Origin: an uncultured Shewanella sp. | GTDB lineage: Bacteria > Pseudomonadota > Gammaproteobacteria > Enterobacterales > Shewanellaceae | NCBI GenBank assembly: GCA_947503555.1 | Contig: CANNEE010000016.1 | Span: forward strand, 1-64,000 | Reading direction: 5' to 3' | DNA length: 64,000 bases | Shown: positions 1 to 6,896 of the stretch, piece after piece | How positions within the stretch are numbered: position 1 is the stretch's first letter | Layout of the letters: each line of letters opens with the position of its first letter | The notes under the pieces: model-generated | What the model was told of the DNA's origin: nothing | Seen by the model: only the letters and a program-made list of their open reading frames with translations | The model's database searches: none | Position numbers and translations under genes: made by a program

Positions 1-372
1 CCTGGTTTCCCCACTTCTAGCTGCATACGGCCATTTTCCATGCCTAGATTATCGGCCTTCAATTTGGCTCGATAACCGGTTTCGCTAACATAGCGCACAT
101 TGGCATCGACTTTACCGGCAAACTCCTCTTCCACACCAAAGGCGTTGGCAGAGTGAATATCGTCACTGTCGTTATAGCCAACACCGACACCGATAGTGCC
201 AGCACTGCCTGTTTCCACTTTACAGCGTTTACATTGCCACTTACTGAAGTTCACTTTTTCAGTGTTGGCTTGATTAATTCCATAGCCATTTGCTAATGCA
301 GATGGTGCCATGGAGACTCCTGCACTGGTAATCAGTGCCAGAGTGATTAAATTGAGATTGAATTTCATCATC
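1..372 (-). CDS. mtrB: MtrB outer-membrane beta-barrel, 5' part only, apparent frameshift after codon 3
   Basis: MtrB is the outer-membrane porin-like barrel that holds MtrA and lets electrons pass to MtrC on the cell surface. Only about the first 120 residues are in the window; the rest lies to the left. The reading frame shows a signal peptide, then a mature start beginning NGYGINQANTEK and a CKRC (CXXC) motif near residue 48, as expected of Shewanella MtrB. The ATGs at 372 and 369 follow an AGGAG ribosome site and encode M-K-F, but an extra G/C at 360-361 puts them one base out of frame with the signal peptide. The frame that encodes the protein has TGA stops at 374-372, 371-369 and 368-366 and no usual start before an internal ATG about 18 codons in. 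The gene is therefore broken, or the base is a sequencing error. Identity is sure from similarity and from its position after mtrA. Confidence 0.85.
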
Positions 373-470
373 ACGACTCCTGATACCATTGTTGTCCACT
401 AGCACTGCACGCCATTAACGCTGGCGAAGGCTGATTAAATTGATATGTCATCACGACCCCTCCCTTAGCA

Positions 471-1460
471 TTAGCGTTGCAGTAATTTACCCGATGGATG
501 GTTAGAACCATGGACCTGACTGTGACAGTTCAAGCAGCTGCGGCCGCCAGAAAAGGCATTGTCACCCACTTCGCTACCTAGCCCAGTGTTACCTAGGTAG
601 GCGTTGCTAGCATGGCCATCACTGGCATGGCATTGCTGACAAAGTTGAGGAGGACGCGCTTTTAGCATGCCGTCATTGACTGAGCCATGGGGGTTATGAC
701 AGTTAGAACAATCATCAACAACAGGTGAGTGCTCCCATAACTTAGGCCCACGTTTCTCGGCGTGGCAATCGTAACAGGTATCGTTATTATCAATCTGTGC
801 TAGCCCTGAATCGGCAAAGGTACCGTGTGGGTTATGACAGTCAGTACAGACCATCTGCGCCCATTTCATTGGGTGACTAGAACGCTTGTGTAAGTCTGCT
901 TTTTGCTTGGTGTGGCAGCTAGTACAGACTTGGATTTCGCTGTTCTTAGACAGCACAGGGTCATTCGCACTATGAACGCTGTGGCAAGATGCACAAGCAA
1001 CATCACCATTATCATGGTGACCGCCATTCCACGCCATACGCTTATCATCGGTATGACAACCCATACAGACACTGTTTTGCTTCTCGGCGCTTAAGCTAGA
1101 GTCTTTACCAAAGGTAATCATAGGCTCTTTACCGCCTTTATTATGTTTACCTAATGGGCCATGACAGGCTTCACATTGAAGACCTGCCATAGGGCTCTTG
1201 CTCGATTTGATGTCTCCATGAACCCCTTTAAATAGATCCATCACTTTGGCCGACTTCTTATGGCACATAAGGCAGGAATCGGCGCCTTTTTTAGAATATT
1301 TGCCTTCGACAAACTTCTTATCCAGTGTTGCTTCAACTTCCTCTGGGGTCATCTTAGCATCCCATTTAGCCGCATTAGCCACTTGGCTTACCCCTAAACA
1401 ACATAGGAGCACCATGGCTGAGCTAGCAAAATGTCTGGTTAGTTTAATTATGCTTTTCAT
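471..1460 (-). CDS. mtrA: MtrA periplasmic decahaem c-type cytochrome
   Basis: MtrA carries electrons from the periplasm through the MtrB barrel to outer-surface cytochromes during respiration of Fe(III), Mn(IV) and electrodes. The protein has exactly ten CXXCH motifs (CLMCH, CEACH, CMGCH, CASCH, CTSCH, CTDCH, CYDCH, CSNCH, CQQCH, CLNCH). An N-terminal signal peptide ends near VANA-AKWD. Length is 329 residues, against about 333 in S. oneidensis, and the C-terminal end is almost the remembered MtrA sequence, which favours MtrA over the paralogue MtrD. I chose the ATG at 1460 rather than 1466 because the GGGA ribosome site lies 7 nt before it but only 1 nt before the upstream ATG. It sits between mtrC and mtrB in one transcription direction. 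Confidence 0.96.
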   Translation of the reverse strand: MKSIIKLTRHFASSAMVLLCCLGVSQVANAAKWDAKMTPEEVEATLDKKFVEGKYSKKGADSCLMCHKKSAKVMDLFKGVHGDIKSSKSPMAGLQCEACHGPLGKHNKGGKEPMITFGKDSSLSAEKQNSVCMGCHTDDKRMAWNGGHHDNGDVACASCHSVHSANDPVLSKNSEIQVCTSCHTKQKADLHKRSSHPMKWAQMVCTDCHNPHGTFADSGLAQIDNNDTCYDCHAEKRGPKLWEHSPVVDDCSNCHNPHGSVNDGMLKARPPQLCQQCHASDGHASNAYLGNTGLGSEVGDNAFSGGRSCLNCHSQVHGSNHPSGKLLQR

Positions 1461-1495
1461 ATTCATATCCCAATTTGCACAAACACGTTTTGGAG

Positions 1496-1519
1496 AAAGG
1501 GGGAGAGTTTTCCCCCTTT
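1496..1519 (-). terminator. Hairpin between mtrC and mtrA, attenuator or processing site
   Basis: A perfect 9-bp stem (AAAGGGGGA pairing with TCCCCCTTT) with a 6-nt loop fills the 73-bp gap between mtrC and mtrA. On the minus strand it is followed only by TTTCTCC, a poor U-tract, so it is more likely a partial terminator, RNA stabiliser or processing site that sets the mtrC:mtrA ratio than a full stop. The role is inferred. Confidence 0.5.
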
Positions 1520-1533
1520 TTTGGGCAAATTAA

Positions 1534-3507
1534 TTACAAGCTGACTTTAGTGTGATCTTCAAGGGTTGGCTTATGGCAGAACAAGCAGGTTTCTGTATTA
1601 GCTGCTTGATCGGCTACATCCTTATCGCCATCAACAATTGCACCAAACTCTTCTAGGCTTTCCTTGGTGTGAACCATGTATGGGCCGCCAACGGTATGGC
1701 AAGAAGAACAGGTCGCTGTAATAGGGGAAGTGAACTTACCTGAAGAGGTCGCAAGCGCCTTCTTGTTCTTAAAGGCATCAAGATTTAAGTCATTGTGACA
1801 CTGACTACACTCTCCGCCGATAAGGCCATGGGCTTTACTGATATGAGTGCTATGCAGCTTCATTTCGATAGCGCCCTTATTCGCACCGCCTGCATATGTG
1901 CCTGCAGGTGTATGACAAGAAGCACAGCCGTCGATACCGACAACGACTTTACCATCGACTTCACGTCCTAACTGTTCAGTCATCACAAAACCTGGGTGAT
2001 GGGTACCTTTATGGATATCAAAGGTCTCACCGTGACAGCTTTCACAGGTTGCGAAGTTAACAGAATTGGTGTGGCGCATGCTAGCTGCATTACCAGACTT
2101 AGTGCCAAAGGCTAAGGCTGCCTTCATACCAGTGTATTCACTGCTACCATCGGCTGCACAGGCAGCAACCTCAGCGCCAGATGTACAAACAGATAAGCCG
2201 ATAAAGCTAAATGCTGTATCAGTATCGCCAGCACCAAATGGCAGAACCTTAGTGATATGAACTAGCTTACCATTTTCAATGCTTGCACCTGCTTGAAGCT
2301 GGCCGTTTTCCACTAGATTCAAGTTATCTTTTGTGTAGTAGCTTAGCTGTGGGAAATTAGGGCCCACATTGGTTGTCGCTTCAACACGCTGGATGTTCGC
2401 AAGTATTGAGTTGACATCGATTGCTGTTCCAGCTGCGTCAAGAATGCTTATGGTTAATGTTGCAGTATTATCGGCGTTAGCAACAAGATCTGCGCTCATA
2501 CCATAGGTATCAATAACGGCTTTTTTGGCCATGGCTTTGGCTGAGTGAAGTTCGGCAGTCCATTGACTGTTGTGGCAAGCCACACAGTTTGCATTATTGT
2601 CTTGCTGTGAGTGACCTTTACCAGCTTTAAAATCTATGTTGGTATGGCAGCTAGAGCAGGTTTCCATAGTTGGAACTCGGCTAAAGTTTTGCCATTCGGT
2701 TTGGGTATCCGACTCGACGTGGCAAGATTGGCAGTTGTTTTGGATTAGCGCTTCAGCCGCTTCACCGTTGTACTCGTTGCCTTTCTTGTCAGTAAACGAC
2801 TTGTTTGAATTGTGAATGTTATGAACTAAGTGAGTCCATTGGGTATCTTCATCGAACGAAGCATCGTGACAGGTGGCACAGGTAGCTTGCTCCTGATAAC
2901 TACTGTGACGACGCGTAAGGGCTTCACCTTCAATGTGACAGTTAGTACAGACTTGATGAGAAACTACATTTTTAGTGTACTTGGCCTTAAAGCCTTCACC
3001 ATCGAAGTCGGCAACGATTTCGCGGCGAGGAAGAAGTGATACACCATCAGCCAGTTTTGAGTCACCGCCGCCAGCATAAACAGCATACCTTTGAGTGAGT
3101 TCTTTATCAAAGCCTTCTAATGGGATGGTTACAGAGTAGCTGCCATCTTTATTGTCAACCACTGTCGGAGGATTAGCATAGGTACTAACACGATTCCATT
3201 GGGCTGGATTACCTGCACCTGTTGCACCCATTGGAGTCAATTGAGAAGCGAGTACACTTAAATCTGTAATGCCGACAATAGGCTTATCGTCTTGGTTAGT
3301 TGCTTCAACAGTAATTGTGGGAGTGTCATTGTCATACTTGACACCGGTTACAGCTAGATTCAACTGAGTGATTGTCTCTGCTACTGGGCCTCCAGGTTTC
3401 CCTGGTGCACCATCGCTTCCATCACTACCACCACAAGCCGTAAGGCCTATTGACATTGCACACGTCGCAGCTAAGGCGCTGAGTTTTATATTATTTTTGT
3501 CCATCAT
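1534..3507 (-). CDS. mtrC: MtrC surface decahaem c-type cytochrome lipoprotein
   Basis: MtrC is the outer-surface decahaem lipoprotein that takes electrons from the MtrA-MtrB conduit and reduces minerals, flavins and electrodes. Ten CXXCH motifs are present (CTNCH, CATCH, CQSCH, CSSCH, CVACH, then CESCH, CASCH, CSQCH, CSSCH, CLFCH), in two groups of five separated by a cysteine-poor domain, the usual OmcA/MtrC-family layout. A lipobox LTAC puts the lipidated cysteine at residue 25, followed by a Gly/Ser/Asp-rich linker. Length is 657 residues from the ATG at 3507, which has an AGGGA site just upstream; an ATG at 3519 is in frame but poorly placed. Close matches to remembered MtrC near GKGHSQQ and HTKV at the end favour MtrC over MtrF. 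Confidence 0.93.
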   Translation of the reverse strand: MMDKNNIKLSALAATCAMSIGLTACGGSDGSDGAPGKPGGPVAETITQLNLAVTGVKYDNDTPTITVEATNQDDKPIVGITDLSVLASQLTPMGATGAGNPAQWNRVSTYANPPTVVDNKDGSYSVTIPLEGFDKELTQRYAVYAGGGDSKLADGVSLLPRREIVADFDGEGFKAKYTKNVVSHQVCTNCHIEGEALTRRHSSYQEQATCATCHDASFDEDTQWTHLVHNIHNSNKSFTDKKGNEYNGEAAEALIQNNCQSCHVESDTQTEWQNFSRVPTMETCSSCHTNIDFKAGKGHSQQDNNANCVACHNSQWTAELHSAKAMAKKAVIDTYGMSADLVANADNTATLTISILDAAGTAIDVNSILANIQRVEATTNVGPNFPQLSYYTKDNLNLVENGQLQAGASIENGKLVHITKVLPFGAGDTDTAFSFIGLSVCTSGAEVAACAADGSSEYTGMKAALAFGTKSGNAASMRHTNSVNFATCESCHGETFDIHKGTHHPGFVMTEQLGREVDGKVVVGIDGCASCHTPAGTYAGGANKGAIEMKLHSTHISKAHGLIGGECSQCHNDLNLDAFKNKKALATSSGKFTSPITATCSSCHTVGGPYMVHTKESLEEFGAIVDGDKDVADQAANTETCLFCHKPTLEDHTKVSL

Positions 3508-3896
3508 TTTTCCCTGCATAGGTTGGGCACCGATATAAGCATAGAAGTTAAATTTACATTCTGTTTGATTACATATTTTTTGTAGCTTTTATCGATGCTG
3601 GAAAATAGAAATTCCCCAGTAAAATGCTAGCTTAATATAGGCTTAAAAGCTCTATAGCTAAGGCCAATATGTGATGTTGATCTTTATATTTCTAAAGAGG
3701 TATTTTGGGTGGTTAGCTTATGAAATAATAAGGAAAATAAAATATGAGATTTTTTTAATTTACTGTGATCTTGGCTGGGTTTCTGACTCTTTAATCAATT
3801 TTTTATAATTAAGCCAATGAAGGTATAGTAGGCTGATTAGAGGGTGGCAAAAATAGGCCCATAGTGCTTAATTAAGCACTATGGGCCATATTGTAG
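3508..3896. other. omcA-mtrC intergenic region
   Basis: This 389-bp AT-rich gap holds the omcA terminator at its right end, so mtrC probably has its own promoter here. A CRP-like half site, TGTGA with N6 and TCTTT, begins at 3670, about 165 bp upstream of the mtrC start. No convincing -35/-10 pair was found by eye. Confidence 0.4.
3846..3887 (-). terminator. Rho-independent terminator after omcA
   Basis: A perfect 32-bp palindrome at 3856-3887 (arms GGCCCATAGTGCTTAA and its complement) lies 9 bp after the omcA stop codon. On the minus strand it is followed by TATTTTT. It should end most omcA transcripts before mtrC. Confidence 0.85.
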
Positions 3897-6128
3897 TTAG
3901 TTACCGTGTAACGCCATTACATTTTCAGTGGAGTGACAGGTTGCACAGGTTTCTTTTGCACGAGCTCTAACGTCTGCCGCATCAGTGCCATCAAGAATAC
4001 CGCCATTGACTTCGATATGGTTGATCGCCGCATCATTGAGGTATGGTTGGTGACAGCTTAGACAAGTACCAGCATCAGACGATACCCAGATACCCGCTTC
4101 ATCTTTAGTCGTTAGGTTAGGGTAGTGCCAGACTCTGTCGCTAGCACGGCCTAAGGTAAAGCCTGTATCACTATGACATGTCTTACAATCAGTTTTTAAC
4201 ACTGTGCCAGATTGCACGCCTGCGTATTTGAGGTAGTGACCTTCTGCATGATGAGCTTTGTAGGCAAAGCTGGTTGGTTTGTCATATTCACCAGAACCAC
4301 GTACAGACTGAGTGAGCGACTTATCTGGAGTATGACAAGCCATACAGTTAACGCCATTTGAATCATGGTAGTACTCTGCACCGTGACAGGCTTGGCACTT
4401 GGCTTCTTCGATAATGCCTCGTCTTGCTACTGCTTGGGTTTCTGAGAAACCATCATTCCATACAAAGCGCATAGGTGCGTCCTGAATATAGGCTGGCGCG
4501 ACATTATCAAGAAGTGTCACACCGTCAGCATCATAACAAGCTGTTGGGTTAACCTCGTCAACACCATAGCCACCTTTGTTGAAACAGGTTTTGACTAATG
4601 GTAATAGCTCAAAACTCTTACCATTGATGTCAGCTGGGAACTGAATATTAGCGCTGGTTACCTTAAAGGTCTTAGTCGCTTCATCATAGACCGACTGGAC
4701 ACCATCGAGTAGATCGATACGTCGCTCAGAATATTTACTACCTGTTTCATAGGCAGGATAGTCTTTGTCGATATCCCAAGATACAACGATATAAGGCTTA
4801 GAATAGCCTTTCTTATAGATGCGTTCTTTCTCTACCGCACCACCTTTGTCGTCCAGTACTTGTACATCAAAGCTTAGGCCTTGGCCTGCTGGCGCAATGT
4901 TGCTGAACTTAACAGAGTATTGCTTACTTAGCTGATAACGCTTATTGACATCGCCATGGCGCTTCTCAGCATTAGCTGTTCCGTTATAAGGGTCAGTTGC
5001 ATTGTGGCAGGCTACACAGTCTGTGCTGCTGTGGTAGAAAGAAGGTTTCTCTGTATGACAGCCAATACAAGCAGTATTACTTTTATCAGCCTTGAAGAGC
5101 GCTGCGTTAGCTGGCGCACCATCACCTTCGACGTGACAAACTGCGCAATCGGTAGCAGGATGTTGAGGGAACATTACCTTACCATAATCATGCATGCCGC
5201 CGCCGTAGCCAATCACCTTGTAAGGCGCACTTGCTGTTTCGCCCACGGCTTCACCAGCAGTATGTCTATCTTGGCCTTTGTGAATCGCGTGGATCATAAA
5301 GGCAAAGTCGACGCTATTACCTGACTCAGGATCGCCAGAAGTCGAGGTATGACATGATGCGCAGTTCTCTAGGTCGATACGACGGCCACCATGTAAAGCC
5401 AAGCTTTCTTTTTGGTGACACTGATAACAGGCTTCGATAGAGACGACGTCGCGGCTAGCGATACCGTCAGTCGCACCCGTAGATGGTTGCCAATCATAGG
5501 CTGCGTTGGCCGTAACCATAGGAGCCTTAAGTTCGAGTGTCGCTCTTTGCGTATTTTCTGCGTTATAGCTAACGGCAATTGGCTCAGCAACATTGCTGAC
5601 ATCGATTTGGTAGGTATAGGTGTAACTACCATCTTTATTGTCGACTAAGCAGTCATCGCATTTAGAGGCAGCTTCGACGCTGGCTTGAGTTTGATTGGAA
5701 GGCTTAAGGCTAGCGTCGCCTTCTGGAATCCAATCAGGGTTGGGAGTTTTAGCAACATTGATATAGGCTTGCCATTGCAATCCTTTATCAAACTCTCTTG
5801 CCGCGTCTCCTTCACCTATGGTCTCTGTGACTGGTGTTAGTTGTGCGATACCAAAGCGTAGGTCATGGTCTTTGGTAAGTCCCAACACGGCGACGCCATT
5901 AGCGTTTTCAAGTTTGAAGTCAACTGTCACTTTGCCTTCAGTGATGCTTGCTTTAGTAAAGTTCGCTTTTAGGGTAGAGGTTGTATCTATATTAACACCG
6001 ATGACACCGTCTTCACCGTCTGGTCCTTTATCACCATCGCTTCCGCCACACCCAGCTAAAGCGACAGACATTACGCCTGCACTCAACATCGCTTTAGTTG
6101 CGGCATTGAAATTAACCCATCTCATCAT
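3897..6128 (-). CDS. omcA: OmcA surface decahaem c-type cytochrome lipoprotein
   Basis: OmcA is the second surface-exposed decahaem lipoprotein of the metal-reduction system and works with MtrC in transferring electrons to minerals and flavins. Ten CXXCH motifs are visible (CYQCH, CASCH, CAVCH, CIGCH, CVACH, CQACH, CMACH, CKTCH, CLSCH, CATCH). The lipobox LAGC places the acylated cysteine at residue 27. Stretches such as GLTKDHDLRFGIAQLTP, the ALHGGRRID segment and HYLKYAGVQSGTVLKTDC match remembered S. oneidensis OmcA, and the length of 743 residues is close to its 735. The start is the ATG at 6128, 6 nt after GGGAA; an in-frame TTG at 6143 is less likely. mtrC and omcA share the same GCAGGGAAA leader. 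Confidence 0.95.
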   Translation of the reverse strand: MMRWVNFNAATKAMLSAGVMSVALAGCGGSDGDKGPDGEDGVIGVNIDTTSTLKANFTKASITEGKVTVDFKLENANGVAVLGLTKDHDLRFGIAQLTPVTETIGEGDAAREFDKGLQWQAYINVAKTPNPDWIPEGDASLKPSNQTQASVEAASKCDDCLVDNKDGSYTYTYQIDVSNVAEPIAVSYNAENTQRATLELKAPMVTANAAYDWQPSTGATDGIASRDVVSIEACYQCHQKESLALHGGRRIDLENCASCHTSTSGDPESGNSVDFAFMIHAIHKGQDRHTAGEAVGETASAPYKVIGYGGGMHDYGKVMFPQHPATDCAVCHVEGDGAPANAALFKADKSNTACIGCHTEKPSFYHSSTDCVACHNATDPYNGTANAEKRHGDVNKRYQLSKQYSVKFSNIAPAGQGLSFDVQVLDDKGGAVEKERIYKKGYSKPYIVVSWDIDKDYPAYETGSKYSERRIDLLDGVQSVYDEATKTFKVTSANIQFPADINGKSFELLPLVKTCFNKGGYGVDEVNPTACYDADGVTLLDNVAPAYIQDAPMRFVWNDGFSETQAVARRGIIEEAKCQACHGAEYYHDSNGVNCMACHTPDKSLTQSVRGSGEYDKPTSFAYKAHHAEGHYLKYAGVQSGTVLKTDCKTCHSDTGFTLGRASDRVWHYPNLTTKDEAGIWVSSDAGTCLSCHQPYLNDAAINHIEVNGGILDGTDAADVRARAKETCATCHSTENVMALHGN

Positions 6129-6275
6129 AATATTTCCCTGCAATAAAATATAATTATCATCAAACCTATTGGTGAATAAGAATAAATCTCATCTTTCGGT
6201 ATGATGTGCGGATTTTATCTCCATGATTAAAGGTACAAGAGAATTGCAGATTTATCCGTTTATTTTGTGGGGTTA

Positions 6276-6291
6276 TGTGACTGAGATCTGA
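6276..6291 (-). promoter_or_regulatory. CRP-like site upstream of omcA
   Basis: Read on the minus strand the site is TCAGA-N6-TCACA, 8 of 10 matches to the TGTGA-N6-TCACA consensus, with its right half perfect. It lies about 150 bp upstream of the omcA start. CRP is known to control metal-reduction genes in Shewanella; binding here is an inference. Confidence 0.35.
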
Positions 6292-6454
6292 CTATTTCTT
6301 TAGAGGTATATGGCGTGGTCACTAAAGTTAAAAAAATCGAAGATAATCATCGAGTTTTTCGAAAATAATGATTTTAAAATTCGCCTTGTACGAAGAGGAA
6401 ATATCGTTTGTTTTGTTGGCGAAACGTGTTTATCTGAATGCGGAACAATAAAAA

Positions 6455-6473
6455 GGGAATAATAATTATTATC
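6455..6473 (+). promoter_or_regulatory. Fur box upstream of feoAB
   Basis: The 19 bases match the Fur consensus GATAATGATAATCATTATC at 15 of 19 positions and contain the symmetrical core AATAATAATTATTATC. The site lies about 165 bp before feoA, where iron-dependent repression is expected. Confidence 0.65.
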
Positions 6474-6521
6474 AACATATTGCTCTATTGACTGAATATG
6501 CATCATAATACCTAACACTAT

Positions 6522-6542
6522 TGCAAACTATTATCGTTTGCA
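6522..6542. repeat. Inverted repeat, possible operator before feoA
   Basis: Perfect 7-bp arms TGCAAAC and GTTTGCA flank TATTATC, itself like a Fur half site. Dyad symmetry at this spot suggests a regulator-binding site; the protein is not identified. Confidence 0.45.
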
Positions 6543-6584
6543 GCTAAAAAACTTGATCTAGTTATAACAAATCGTTTTTTAGCT
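6542..6584. repeat. 11-bp inverted repeat in the feoA leader
   Basis: Perfect arms AGCTAAAAAAC and GTTTTTTAGCT flank a 21-nt loop that contains TTGATCTAG, a half-match to FNR/EtrA sites. In RNA it would form a stem ending in a run of U, so an attenuator role is possible; an operator role is equally open. Confidence 0.45.
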
Positions 6585-6638
6585 CAGATAAAATCGCTGC
6601 AGCAAAATGTTGTAAGCGCGTAGCTGATGGAAGCCCTA

Positions 6639-6896
6639 ATGAAGTTAAGTGAACTCAGCCCTGGCGATAACGCTAGGATTTCAGAAGTAGGTAAGCTAAA
6701 CCTCCCAAAAACAGTAAAACGTAAATTACTCTCTATGGGGATCACTCCCGATACGCGTTTCACTCTTATTCGACGAGCCCCTCTAGGTTCAGGGTTAGAG
6801 CTCGACATTCGTGGCAGTAAATTATGTATGCGTAAAGACCTCGCCGATATCATAGACGTTGATAAGTTAGCGCAAGTGGAGACAATTAATGACTAA
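6639..6896 (+). CDS. feoA: Ferrous iron transport protein A
   Basis: FeoA is a small cytosolic SH3-fold protein needed with FeoB for Fe(II) uptake. The 85-residue product begins MKLSELSPGDNARI and contains the family pattern KRKLLSMGITPDTRFTLIRR followed by GSGLELDIRG. I take the ATG at 6639, with GGAAG 5 nt upstream, instead of the in-frame ATG at 6627. The stop overlaps the feoB start by 8 nt, so the two are translationally coupled. No feoC follows. Confidence 0.92.
   Translation: MKLSELSPGDNARISEVGKLNLPKTVKRKLLSMGITPDTRFTLIRRAPLGSGLELDIRGSKLCMRKDLADIIDVDKLAQVETIND

Larger units (their letters stand above)
6129..6638. other. Divergent omcA / feoA regulatory region
   Basis: This 510-bp AT-rich gap separates the minus-strand cytochrome genes from the plus-strand iron transporter. 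It contains the CRP-like site near omcA, a Fur-box-like site and two strong inverted repeats near feoA. A 72-codon frame on the minus strand (6300-6518) has no recognisable domain and is judged non-coding. Confidence 0.6.

Noticed and set aside
866-1533. Open frames opposite and alongside mtrA (866-1072, 903-1094, 1246-1533)
   Set aside because: They lie over a well-supported decahaem cytochrome gene, lack known domains and have no ribosome sites; they are shadows of the coding pattern.
1534-3507. Possible MtrF rather than MtrC
   Set aside because: Adjacent mtrA and mtrB and the remembered C-terminal and GKGHSQQ segments fit MtrC; no mtrDE is nearby.
6300-6518. 72-codon frame on the minus strand before feoA
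   Set aside because: It spans the Fur box, has a low-complexity AT-driven product and no family resemblance.
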